From: Xiphydria camelus
Taxonomy: Eukaryota > Arthropoda > Insecta > Hymenoptera > Xiphydriidae
Length of the DNA stretch: 64,000 bases
Direction: 5' to 3'
Assembly (NCBI GenBank): GCA_963678675.1
Contig: OY783191.1
Coordinates: 24,200,955 to 24,264,954 of the forward strand
Shown: in pieces, positions 47,714 to 57,717 of the stretch
How the letters are laid out: each line of letters begins with the position of its first letter
How positions within the stretch are numbered: the stretch's first letter is position 1
Notes under the pieces: generated by a model
The model's database searches: none
Told to the model about the DNA's origin: nothing
Seen by the model: only the letters and a program-made list of their open reading frames with translations
Translations under genes and position numbers: made by a program

Positions 47714-47719
47714 ATCTCT

Positions 47720-48590
47720 CGCCAAGTTTGTATTTTCATTCACTCTAGATTTTAAAAATTATTAGTATTCGAAAAAAATTGAAATAAATATGTTAAATTA
47801 AATGAAATGGATAAATTTAAATATTTAGTTCATAAAATTGAAAATAAATGTAACAAAAATCCATTCAACAATAGCAAAAAAATACCTGTATGTATACAAT
47901 TATGTGAAAACCACCGTATTTAAGAATCCTGTAAGTTTTTTCATTAATTAAAAGGAAATAGCGAGTATTCAGTACGTTAGATAAGATACTACTAAACGAA
48001 TACTTTGGGGGATCTTAGGGCTCCAAATTTTATCTGAATCCTTTTCGAGAAATCATCGCGCATATATTACCTATACCCCTACGCGACCATCAGAAATACA
48101 GTTAATAAAAAATATTCCAAAAACAGGATTTTAATATCGTAAGAAGAGGCTACTTTGGACCTACGAAAGCATTTAATGAACACTATGATATCTGAAATTA
48201 TACATTCCATAATTTCACGATGAAAGTAATCCATAATCCCTGTCGGAGTGATAATCAAAAAAAAATGCTTGTGTAATATCTTTTCTATAGTGCAAAGTAG
48301 CCCTGTTTCGCGGTATCAAGAAAAAATCCCATTTGGAACAAATATCTCTCTATGGCAGAAATGTAGTGTCATTATTTAAATAGATCTATAATTGACAAAT
48401 TGCCTGCAATGATATAGGTAATAGCTTTTATGAATTTCTTGTAATCTTAACATAACATACCAAACAACCTTTCTCTGGAACCAATGAATAAAAATTTACA
48501 TCCTCCCACATGCAACCGTCTCGTCAATTATCGTGAAAGACAAATTGAAACAAAATGAGAATATGCAAACAATGATGCGCCCAAAGATGC
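47720..48590. other. Intron 1 sequence, nothing recognised
   Basis: AT-rich sequence between a MITE and exon 1 with no open frame of note. Confidence 0.35.
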
Positions 48591-48597
48591 TTCTTAC

Positions 48598-48681
48598 CTG
48601 TACGGCGGAATGATGAATTGAACATAAAGCGATGAGTAGCAATATCATTGTCCCTGTCGGTGCAGATTGAGAAGCATACAT
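48598..48681 (-). CDS. Secreted DUF1091/GM2-activator-like protein, exon 1 (signal peptide)
   Basis: This is the first coding exon of a four-exon gene (48681-48598, 45363-45205, 45130-44972, 36877-36734) giving 181 residues. It encodes 28 residues: a short polar start and a hydrophobic core MILLLIALC with cleavage-type residues SAVQ, then donor GTAAGA in phase 0. All three introns are phase 0 with GT-AG ends. The product would be secreted, probably a small lipid- or ligand-binding protein of the DUF1091/MD-2-related group. The family call is from memory of the pattern. Start: the most upstream ATG; a second ATG at residue 12 would also leave a signal peptide. Confidence 0.72.
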
Positions 48682-48785
48682 GGTACTGTTACAGTTTTTC
48701 AGATCCCAGACTCTTTTAATGTACGTTTCGCGTGAGAAATGTGCACGATATCGAAGATCTCATACGAGAAATTTATGTAACATCG

Positions 48786-48794
48786 TATATATAG
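48786..48794 (-). promoter_or_regulatory. Possible TATA box of the host gene
   Basis: CTATATATACG on the minus strand lies about 105 bases upstream of the ATG, leaving room for a short 5' untranslated region. Confidence 0.4.
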
Positions 48795-49027
48795 TTATTT
48801 TCAATCGATGGACAATTGTTGCTAACCCTACCAACGGTTTTTCGTGATTAATTGTTACGGAGGATCGCTGCTCTTCCGGGGCAATTATGTATGGCGGTGA
48901 TTGTGTGCTATCGCTTGTTATACAAGATCGTTATCAGTTAATAATACATAGGAAACATCCGAACGGGTATGAATAAAAGCGTGAAGCGCTGCATAGGTCA
49001 ATTAAACTCAATAGAGCTACGTTTTAA

Positions 49028-49110
49028 CACGTTGATTGCCGACCACCAACGCTGCCGAGTTAAAGTACATTACTTGCTGGTCCTATGGGGCCAGCGTGGC
49101 AGTCAACGTG
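49028..49110. mobile_element. 83-bp MITE flanked by TTAA
   Basis: CACGTTGATTGCC and the inverse of CACGTTGACTGCC are flanked by TTAA (49024-49027, 49111-49114). It is piggyBac-like in target and very short. Confidence 0.65.
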
Positions 49111-49174
49111 TTAAAAAAGAAATTCACTTAAGGAGATTATCATTGAGTTAAGAGAGAAATATTTATATATTGAA

Positions 49175-49186
49175 GCGCGCGCGCGC
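49175..49186. repeat. (GC)6 tract
   Basis: Alternating GC dinucleotides in an AT-rich setting; capable of Z-DNA. Confidence 0.8.
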
Positions 49187-49267
49187 TGCTTGTTCAAATT
49201 CTAGAGATTATATTATGTCGATGAAGTTGTTTATTATAAAAAAAATTGAAAACCATGAAAAAACAAT

Positions 49268-50080
49268 AGATGTGTAAACATATGGCAGAACAATGTTGCG
49301 TGGAAGTCATGTGGGTGTATTTCATTACAGACAATTATTTAAAAACTAAAAACGAGTTAGTCATTCTAACTTGCAATAGATGTGTAAACATATGGCAGAA
49401 CAATGTTGCGTGGAAGTCGTGTGGGTGTATTCGGTTACAGACACAATTATTTAAAAAATGATCGTCTTTTTCTAATAACTTCATTTATCCGAATATACCC
49501 ACATCACTTCCACGCAACATTGTTCTGCCAGATGTTAACACATCAATTAGATATCTCTTCCTTGCAATCACATACTGTTTCACATGGTTCGAAGGGAGAG
49601 ATATCTAATTGATGTGTTAACATCTGGCAGAACAATGTTGCGTGGAAGTGATGTGGGTATATTCGGTTAAATGAAGTTATTAGAAAAAGACGATCATTTT
49701 TTAAATAATTGCCTCTAACCGAATACACCCACACGACTTCCACGCAGCATTGTTTTTTTTAATTTTTTAATAATTTTCTATAACCGAATACACCCACATC
49801 ACTTCCACGCAACATTGTTCTGCTATATGTTTACACATCTATTGCAAGTTAGAATGACTAACTCGTTTTTAGTTTCTTAATAATAATTGTCTGTAACGGA
49901 ATACACCCACATGACTTCCACGCAACGTTGTTCTGCCATATGTTTACACATCTATTGCAAGTTAGAATGACTAACTCGTTTTTAGTTTTTTAATAATTGT
50001 CTGTAACCGAATACACCCACATGACTTCCACGCAACATTGTTCTGCCATATGTTTACACATCTATTGCAAGTTTGCCTTC
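49268..50080. repeat. Mixed-orientation array of GATGTGTAAACATATGGCAG units
   Basis: A ~110-bp unit with AGAACAATGTTGCGTGGAAG, TGTGGGTGTATTCGGTTACA and AACGAGTTAGTCATTCTAAC occurs twice on the plus strand (from 49268 and 49378), once more near 49603, and about five times inverted (near 49500, 49730, 49790, 49900 and 50010). Adjacent opposed units can fold together. Single members occur near 11341-11410. Confidence 0.8.
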
Positions 50081-50089
50081 CTCTTCCTC

Positions 50090-50345
50090 GCAATATCTGT
50101 AAAATATTAATCAGTAAGTAATTGAAACAGTTAAAACTACAAATTAGTAAATAAATGATTGTCGTGTACTAATGAAATACGTATACAGAAGGATAAAAGT
50201 ATTCCGTATATTTACACTTACCAGCGGCATGTGACTATATTGTAGGTATAGGTTATGGAAATCACGAATTGGTATCTCGTTTTATTAGAAATCGTAGTGC
50301 AACCGTTGTTATACACTGAAAACAGTATAAAGATGTACGTTCAGG
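50090..50345. other. No feature recognised
   Basis: AT-rich spacer between the array and the next MITE. Confidence 0.35.
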
Positions 50346-50350
50346 AGATA

Positions 50351-50724
50351 CCGTATGTATCATCCCGAATTAAACAAGCAGAGATACCGACATTGTCGAA
50401 AACTTTACCGACGGTCAAGAATTTTATAGTTAGAGTTGGCTTGAGAAGAGTGCGCTGTGTGCTGCGTGAGAGCGAAAAGTGTCAAACGTCTGATTTCCTG
50501 ATAGCTGTTAACTCAAGAGATCGAAGTGTTTCGTCTATTATTCAATACTTCGATTTTCCGAATTGACAGCTATCGGGAAATCAGACGTTTGACACTTTTC
50601 GCTCTCACGCAGCACACACAGCGCACTCTTCTCAAGCCAACTCTAACTATAAAATTCTTGACCGTCGGTAAAGTTTCGGCAATGTCGGTATATCTGCTTG
50701 TTTAATTCGGGATGATACATACGG
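50351..50724. mobile_element. MITE A-family foldback, 374 bp
   Basis: CCGTATGTATCATCCCGAAT and its inverse are flanked by TA. The arms include GACGGTCAAGAATTTTATAG and GAGCGAAAAGTGTCAAACGT, related to the arms of MITE A. The frame at 50255-50566 is arm sequence. Confidence 0.75.
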
Positions 50725-50739
50725 TAGAAGCGTCTATCA

Positions 50740-50910
50740 TCGGAATGGTGATGTTGTGAAGAATGGAAAGTACTCACCGTTATTCTGAAATTCACGATTT
50801 CGAGGTTAGACGCTTCGATCTCTCGAATTGACACCGACTCTAATTACCGACTCGACTTGTACCGGTATACCTAAATACCGACCAAAAGCCCGGCCGAAGG
50901 TAAATGTCAA
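50740..50910. repeat. Solo arm of the 8.7-kb foldback family
   Basis: TTCACGATTTCGAGGTTAGA, ACCGACTCTAATTACCGACT and GCCCGGCCGAAGGTAAAT match the right arm at 8860-8987. Confidence 0.6.
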
Positions 50911-51079
50911 GACCCTCTCGTTTCTCCTCTCTCTCTTTTGAAGTGAAACTTCTTTGCTGAGGGTACCTACTAAAAGCGCGCTCCATGTAACGAAGAAACC
51001 GTAACGAAACCCACACACTCCAGCGCTACCGTACGTGCCTCACTCATACACCGATCTCGACCCTGCCCCATTCCACTTA

Positions 51080-52778
51080 CAGTGGTCCCTCTATTACTCG
51101 CGCCCTCCATTACTCGCGCGAGAGGGGAAGTGATTGCCCCCACTCCTTCCGTGACGCCACGACTGCTGCCATAGCATGAAGTGCGCACAGAGGTGCGCAT
51201 GAAAATATAGAGAGGAGAAGCCGGTACCGTAGAATGGTAGAAACCGCGCTGTCTCTTGCTTTTGCCACGCCTTCATTGAGATGAGTGGGGGCTGAAGCGA
51301 AGCTTCTCTAACTCAGAATTGGGTCTTATCACATATTTTTTTTACATCATAAATGGATTGAGCACGTAAAAAAAGTTGGGACGTGTTTTTTAATTTTTTG
51401 TTCTGACGCAAAATAAAGCCGTGAAAGATTAATAAAGTTTGCGCTAAACTCCGCCCACTTGAAACAGCCGGTTGAGCGGCACGCCGCACCGTGACGTCAC
51501 TAGCCATATAACGGTTCACCTGCGCGCCTTCTAGTACAGTAGACGGGCCGAGAAAATCAACTTTGTTGTCCACTTTTCTTTACAAGTGTCCGAGTTTGTA
51601 TAATATAAAGGAAGGTTAGCTATCTAGGGTTAAATATCTCGAAAACTATTGAGGTTATCGAGACATACTACGGAAAAAATTTAGAGAATTTCAAGACGAA
51701 ACGATTGGTTTTTATCTCATTTTGTTACGATGAATGGTTCTCGAGATATCGCATTTTGTACCGTGAGTGCACCGGTATCCGTCCATGCAAGATTTTTTTT
51801 AGCGGGAAATGTAATATTTAATTACCATGGCCAAATATAGAAAGAAGAGTAAATATAATACAATGGTAGACTTTTTCATCGATAAAAAATTAAAAAGTTT
51901 GAAAAGGGATTCATAATAATTACATAATAAAATTTTTAAGTGAATGGTCAAAAGAGTCAGAATCCGACCGTCTGTTTTCGCTCTGCGCTGGTACCGAATT
52001 ACGTAATTTTACAATAATAAAATGTCTTTTTTAGCTCTTCTAATAATTTTAATTTATATTACAATAAATTATTCATCGATTTAAACATATTTTAATACGT
52101 TTATTACTTACATTTTGTCGTATCCATCTGAACTACTGATTTCCAATCCTAACCGACTCTTCTAACGAAATACATTCAAAGCATGATGTTAGCGCCACGC
52201 ATCGAAACAAATTAATTAATTTTAAACATTTAAAAATGTTAAATATTAAATATTTCCATAATCGACCTTCGGTGGACGGATACCCATACACGGTCGGATA
52301 CCGGTGCACTCACGGTACATAAATACGCGCCGTGTAGCGCCCACACGCTCTTGTAATCAAATGCCTCTAACTTCACTAAAAATTAATATTTTTCGATGAT
52401 TTTTGTTTTGTTTTAAAGGTAATGAAATATTGAAATCATCAGAAACAAAGACTCAGACACTTGTAAAGAAAAGTGGACAAAAAAGTTAATTTTCTCGGCC
52501 CGTTTACTGTACTAGAAGGCGCGCAGGTGAACGGTTATATAGCTAGTGACGTCACAATGACCAGTGCCGGCGTTTCACTGGGAAGGCGTGGCCATGCTAC
52601 TTTTAAAGTAATGTTTTTGGGGTAGAATTTTTTTTTATCAAGTTTTTACTATTGGTACTGTGTTTTGAATAACTTTAACTATTATGTTTGCTGTGTTTCA
52701 TGCATAATAAAATTTTAGGATAATACCCAATTCTCGAATTTACAGCCCTGAGACGCGCGAGTAATAGAGGGACCATTG
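51080..52778. mobile_element. pogo/Tigger-like element E, 1,699 bp
   Basis: CAGTGGTCCCTCTATTACTC and the inverse of CAATGGTCCCTCTATTACTC are flanked by TA (51078-51079, 52779-52780). CAG-starting ends with CCCTC and a TA target are typical of pogo-type elements. The arms stay palindromic around the nested element F (GTGACGTCACTAGC and inverse). No transposase is present. Confidence 0.7.
51537..52509. mobile_element. Element F nested in E, 973 bp
   Basis: CAGTAGACGGGCCGAGAAAA and its inverse, flanked by TA, bound a palindrome. The inner arms contain GTGAGTGCACCGGTATCCGT and its inverse. A shorter copy is at 62677-62998. Because E's arms are palindromic right up to F, F could instead be the original core of E. 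Confidence 0.65.
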
Positions 52779-53078
52779 TAGGCCTTTCGCACACAACGCT
52801 ACGCAGGTATCCGATACTCGACGACTGTATACACACCACGCAACGCGACTTTCGTCGGTGATGCTATATATTATACTCCCGCGACCGGCATGCTCAAGTG
52901 GCCGATACTTGCGTCGCCGAGACTGTTCCGTCGCACAATTACGTTTTCTTTTATTTTACAACGATTTATTTTGTTGTTTGGCAATATGTTTATATGCACT
53001 CCAAAGAGCTCTTTCTGCTCTAAAAAACTGTTATAATTGTTATTTCGAATAATTAAATTTTTTATAATTTTTCTGGCT

Positions 53079-53250
53079 TAGAAATGGAATATCCAGGGGG
53101 CAAAAATCAATAGTTTTGACATCTGCTTTTCTTCGCTTTTCATCGAGGTCAAAAAACTGCCGTATACGGAGGAGGTGTTATAGGCGAGTCTTTGATAAAA
53201 AAGATGTCGAAAATTCTGATTTTTTCCTCCTGGATATTCCATTTCTAACA
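53079..53250. mobile_element. Hairpin MITE, 171 bp
   Basis: TTAGAAATGGAATATCCAGG and its inverse bound the element. TGATTTTTTCCTCC pairs with the left inner text. Confidence 0.75.
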
Positions 53251-53319
53251 CTGAAAAATAATAAAAATTCACAGATCTCGCAATCATTGCAACTATCGGG
53301 GACATTGAAAATGATTCGA

Positions 53320-53918
53320 AAAATATATAAATGATATTTTATTAACTATGTCTTACAATGCAAAAAAGATATATAATCATATAATAGCATATTGTATATT
53401 TACCGCGATATTACAAAGTAATTTTTTTTGTTTTACGAATACAATGTGAACAGGAAATATATAAACTATTACAATACCTACAATATATACATTGAGGTGG
53501 CACGTCAGATTATGTTAGTTTATCATGTTTTAAGAATTGTCACCAAAGATCTGCACGATAAAAAGTTTTCTAGAAGTCGCTCACGAATTTTGAAAACTCA
53601 AAACCAGTGAAAAATCGATTTTTCTTTTTCATTACATTTTTTTTCTTTCTACTTCGAATACAACATACATCTCTAACACTAATCGAATCTAAAATTACTC
53701 TGTTTCGTAACTCTCATTTTCTATATAATCCTCAAACTCAATATCCTCATCGCTGTCGTAAATCATGTTATCATTTTCAGCTCCGAATTAGCATCCTCCT
53801 CCTCCTCCTCCGGGATTCAAAGAAGCTTTAGTCGTTTTTCTGATTTCACACTAGCAAGCTCGAGAAGTAGGTACCTTTATTCGTAATAAAAATCTCTCTG
53901 TTAAGTATATAAAATAGT
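53320..53918. other. No feature; short (CTC)n tract
   Basis: AT-rich with T runs; CCTCCTCCTCCTCCTCC lies near 53793-53811. Small open frames are not convincing. Confidence 0.4.
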
Positions 53919-53919
53919 T

Positions 53920-54304
53920 TTTCCTCACTCATACCCATTTCGAGTCCTTTTCCAGCCTATTTTTAGACCGTAAGTTGGCGTTTTTCCCGCGTGACACCGA
54001 CCGGGAGTCCGCAGGCTGTCAAAAGATTGTTTAGTCTGAAGTGGGTCCTTTTTCCAAACTGATAAACGCAACGTGAAATGAGCCATGTATAGTTCTGTTT
54101 ATTTTGTTTTGAGAAGTGGGCATTCGTGAGGAAAAATAGTATATGTCATTCGCGGTTGAAATCCTCGGATTTTTAAGACTGCGTTTAATTAGGTCGTAAC
54201 AAGAGGCATAGTTCTGGGGATGAGGTCAAAAAACCCGAACCATGCCTCGTGTTACGACCTAATTAAACACAGTCAGAAAACCTCGGATTTCCGCGTTATG
54301 ACAT
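53920..54304. mobile_element. Element G, copy 1 (uninterrupted)
   Basis: Its left part (CCATTTCGAGTCCTTTTCCA, GGAGTCCGCAGGCTGTCAAA) and its right part match 56961-57600. The right part is a foldback from ATGTCATTCGCGG to its inverse with CCTCGGATTT. It lacks the 258-bp insert (H) that splits the other copy. Confidence 0.65.
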
Positions 54305-54334
54305 TAGATACTATTTCGATATTCGATGCCTCAT

Positions 54335-54688
54335 TCATTGATATACCCAACATCCGACCAAACAGATCACCTCGTGTACTTTATTATTAATTGTTACTTT
54401 TTGTTCGTTATTACAGCTCGCAAAATTCAACATTTTTTGTTTGATTGGTGCTTCGAATCTGCTAACATCTTGCGAACATTCGGATATAAATATGTCTTGC
54501 ATTGCCCGTCCATTTTCTTCTATATTTAAAAGAAAATCAATCTCGGGTTCCGATGCACGGCGACCTGTTTTAATATTAAATAAAAAATGTTCCTTAATTT
54601 CCAAGCAATTAAAAGGATTCATATTCTGTTTAAGAGCAGCGATAAATGCAGCTAAATTTTTGGAGTCATCGTAATCGTGTTTTTCCAA
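54335..54688 (-). pseudogene. Fragment of an uncharacterised multicopy protein
   Basis: The 117-residue frame has LKQNMNPF, FNIKTGRRASEPEIDFLLN and a later ISECSQDVSRFEAPIK segment. I recall similar N-PF...N-x-x-TG...DFLL...EC...RF-x-x-x-I patterns in large uncharacterised, apparently mobile-element-borne invertebrate proteins. It is short, with no catalytic motif, and probably a relic. Confidence 0.35.
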
Positions 54689-54971
54689 AACTGATGTTAT
54701 ATCCTACATTTTTATGTCGCGTGCCTCAATGGAAAGATTTTCAAACGTAAATAAAAAAACAGTGAGTGTCATGATACTCGGTGGAAGCGAAACTTATTGG
54801 AAACATAATCAGTAGGGGATATCAGCGTGGAAAAACTGTAAAGAAATTATGAAAACAGGCGAGGAAATAAAAGGCCCAATTGAATATACACATTGTCTCT
54901 CTCTCTCTCTCTTACTGGTATATAAAATATAAATTTATTCCTTGAATTGTTTTTAAACATTTTAATTAAAA

Positions 54972-55175
54972 CTATTGTTCGTCTTGTACATTTTCTACTC
55001 TATCGCCAGTTGAGTCTACAGCAATAAACATTGGATTATGGTAACTGAAATATGAGACAAAATGTTTAACTCTCTCTCTCTCTTCGATAGTATCAATGTT
55101 TCTCACAAAAACTGCATCAATCGTAGTGCCTCCTTTCGTAGTGGGATCATTTCTACCATTAACTCTGATTTTAAA
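54972..55175 (-). pseudogene. Possible Helentron/PIF1-associated endonuclease tail
   Basis: The last ~65 residues of a 154-codon minus frame read DPTTKGGTTIDAVFVRN, then a charged ERER insertion, then HFVSYFSYHNPMFIAV. This pattern (S/T-T-x-x-G-T-T-I-D-A-V-F ... F-V-S-Y-F-S-Y-H-x-P) is one I associate with the endonuclease-like C-terminus of insect PIF1-type helicases of rolling-circle elements. The upstream part of the frame is unrelated. The ERER insertion is encoded by a (CT)n tract at 55071-55082, so the relic has also gained a microsatellite. Confidence 0.4.
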
Positions 55176-55199
55176 AACGGCTAGCGGGGCAGGGGTATA

Positions 55200-55640
55200 T
55201 TTCGGCTTTTTTCTATGCATGGTGGGATAAGGAAGTTCTTCGAAACAACCGAGATGGAGCATGAGAATTGGCGCCGGGAGAGTACGCAGATTCGGCGCTG
55301 TCCGGCTGGTGTTATCCTCGAACAAGTTCACGTGCACCGCAATAGTCGAATTTATTGCGGGTTTGCACTTTGTCCAAGGAGACCGAAAGGCAGAGGGTTT
55401 CTGTGCCCTCCCGCCAGGCTCCTGAAATCTGAACACGCGCGGTCGAGGGGCCCTTCGCTTGCGACTCGACGCCCGTCACTACAGTACAGGGAATGTGGTG
55501 CGCATGCGCAAACCATTTCCACCTCCAGTGGACCTACGGTGCCGTACCCCCTCCAGAGGAGCGCGTTAAACGCCGAATAGAGTTCTTTCTTCGAGCTCGT
55601 TCTTCTTTCTTCGTCCCGCGTAGCTGCCTCACCACCCGTA
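55200..55640. other. GC-rich block beside the Harbinger
   Basis: This is markedly richer in G and C than the surroundings. It includes TGTGCCCTCCCGCCAGGCTC, close to CGTGCCCTCCCGCGAGGCTC near 61540-61560. No gene was recognised. Confidence 0.35.
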
Positions 55641-55658
55641 CCACTACATATAGTCTAA

Positions 55659-55775
55659 AGGCGCGGATCCACCAAAGCAACATAGTGCAACTTTTCTGTT
55701 GCACTGTGTTGCTGTATGTTGCTGTATGTTGCAAAATATAGAAACATACTGCAACATACAGCAACATTTCGTCTC
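55659..55775 (+). repeat. Harbinger left terminus with GTTGC motifs
   Basis: After the inverted repeat come several GTTGC and GCAAC pentamers, many within TGTTGCTGTATGTTGC and its inverse. These are candidate transposase or SANT-protein binding sites. Confidence 0.6.
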
Positions 55776-55881
55776 CACGGAGGCAACAGAAGAAGCAAAA
55801 GTGTATCAGTTGGTCGCGGTTAACCGAGTAAGAACGAAGTGTATCTACAAGAAAATCAGTGCAGTTGAGACTTTTTTTATC

Positions 55882-56337
55882 ATGTCACCTCAGGAAGAAA
55901 AGATTGCGCTAGCAGCAGCAGCTTATATTATTTTAAGCAAAAAAACAAAGAAAAAAAGGAAGCATAAATGTTGGATACGACCTAGCCTTCAAGAGAGGAA
56001 TCAACATGGCGGATTGCAGCTTTTGGACGTCCTGAGGAGAGACGATTTAATGGCAGAACAAATAACCGATGGCCATATACAAAATTTTTTAAGAATCTCA
56101 AGTACCGACTTAGAATGGTTGTTATGCCGTATTGAACCAATGATATCGAAATGCGACACGAATTACAGAGCTGCAATATCAGCAGTTGAGCGGTTACTTG
56201 TGACGCTTCGATTTTTGGCAACGGGCGATTCTTACCACTCGTTAATGTATTTATTTCGAATATCAACGCAATCTATCTCAAGAATTGTGCCAGAAGTTTG
56301 TGCAGCAATTGTAGAAGTTCTCAGCGACCAGGTTAAG
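55882..56337 (+). CDS. PIF/Harbinger DDE transposase, exon 1
   Basis: This encodes the first 152 of 425 residues: a basic segment (KKTKKKRKHK, about 20-29) that could be a nuclear signal, then the N-terminal region usual in HARBI1-like proteins: DTNYRAAISAVERLLVTLRF, LATGDSYHSLMYLFRIS and the helix-turn-helix-like stretch IVPEVCAAIVEVL. It ends at donor AAG|GTAAGT in phase 0. The chosen ATG (MSPQEEK) is the first outside the terminal repeat region; an in-frame ATG at 55699 lies in the subterminal repeats and would add an improbable leader. The protein cuts and rejoins transposon ends. The intron (56338-59273) holds the second exon of the oppositely oriented SANT-like gene. Confidence 0.88.
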
Positions 56338-56399
56338 GTAAGTAATGATTTAAGAAGCCCTTTTTAATTGGAGGAGATTTTAATGTTGTTATACAGAAA

Positions 56400-56960
56400 C
56401 AGAAAATAGAACAAAAGAAATAATATACTTACTAAGAACGTTCAACAAGTAGGGTAAATTGGGGTAAATGTAAACTGAGGTACTTAATTGTAAACGCACC
56501 TAAAATAATTTTTTATACAATGTTATGAGTTACCTAGGTATTAGAATAAAGCTTGTTTTATTAGTGTAGTTCTCAAAAATATTGTCAGTTTCAGTTATAA
56601 TAAACAGAACTCTATTTACATAGATATATTTCCATTTATGGTACAAACAATACCTTTAACACGTAGGGTAAACACGAGTTATATGAAACAAAATCTTGCT
56701 AAACAGTGACTATTATATGTTGGTTTACATTTGCCCTAAACATTTTACTGATACAGCCAAAGATTCAACATAAGTGTGTGTACATGTATCCCTAAAGAGT
56801 TGAGGTAAATGTAAACGTGCAACCATGTTCAATATCTTTTTTTTACCTTAAATTATCTTTCAATTACAGAAAACCACCAGTAATCATTTATCAATGAAGA
56901 TACTATAAGCTATATGACTGCTAATTTACATATATAAAATATTGCGCGGAAGTCCACAAA
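56400..56960. other. Transposase intron, GGTAAATGTAAAC motifs
   Basis: AT-rich intron text in which GGGTAAATGTAAAC-like words recur near 56465, 56810 and inverted near 56730. No clear element ends. Confidence 0.35.
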
Positions 56961-57600
56961 GATCTTTCCCTCACTCATGCCCATTTCGAGGCCTTTTCCA
57001 GCCTATTTTTGGACCGTAAGATGGGGTTTTTCCCGCATGATACAGACCGCGAGTCCGCAGGCTGTTAAAATATTACTTACTCCGAAGTGGGTCCTTTTTC
57101 CGAACTGATAAACGCAACGTAAAATGAGTCGTGTATACTTCTGTTTCTTTGGTTTTGAGAAATGGGCATTCGTGAGAAGAAATAGTACCTATATCGTCGG
57201 CAACACTGCAAAACCGAGTAACTGACAAAAATGCGAAAATGAGATTCTGGCGGCAATCGTTCGATTGTATTTAGCGCGGACGCGTGTGCAAAACCTCTCG
57301 ACTGGGAAAAAATTCTAAATATCCAAAAATCCATAAATACAAAACCGAGAGGTTTTTCACACGCGTCCGCGCTAATACAATCGAACGATTGCCGCCGGAA
57401 TCTCATTTTCGAATTTTTGTTAGTTACTTGGTTTTGCGGTGTTGCCGACGATATGTCATTCGGCTGAAATCCTCGGATTTTTAAGACTGTGTTTATAGAC
57501 CGTAGGACGAGGCATGTTAACACCATGCCTCGTATTACGACCTCATTAAACAGAGTCTGAAAAAACCTCGGATTTCCGCCTAATGACATAACATACTCAT
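56961..57600. mobile_element. Element G, copy 2, in the transposase intron
   Basis: This matches 53920-54304 on both sides of element H. It lies between transposase exon 1 and the 3' end of the SANT-like gene. Confidence 0.65.
57194..57451. mobile_element. MITE H nested in element G (258 bp, TA duplication)
   Basis: TCGTCGGCAACACTGCAAAA and the inverse of its near copy are flanked by TA. Arms also include GCGCGGACGCGTGTG and ATTCGAACGATTGCCGCC-like text. The other G copy shows the joined flanks near 54141. The 170-codon minus frame here is arm sequence. Confidence 0.8.
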
Positions 57601-57717
57601 GGACAAAATGCTGTAGAGCATCTCAGTCATACCTGAGAACTGTCATCAGAAATGCCATTCATACCTGATGAACTTTCACATGAATCATTAACGGACTACT
57701 AACACATCATATCCTAA
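57595..57717 (+). repeat. Inverted, internally deleted copy of SANT-like exon 2 text
   Basis: Just past the stop of the minus-strand gene, the plus strand reads ACAAAATGCTGTAGAGCATC and ACCTGATGAACTTTCACAT. These are the sense-strand texts of coding segments found inverted at 58130-58165 and 57870-57925. About 200 bp between them is missing. A transcript crossing both would fold into a hairpin. Confidence 0.75.

Noticed and set aside
49268..50080. CRISPR-like array
   Set aside because: The units are in mixed orientation, about 110 bp long and conserved throughout, in a eukaryotic genome with no cas genes.
55699..55881. Upstream in-frame start of the transposase
   Set aside because: The added 61 residues come from the terminal repeat region and contain no family motif; the ATG at 55882 is preferred.
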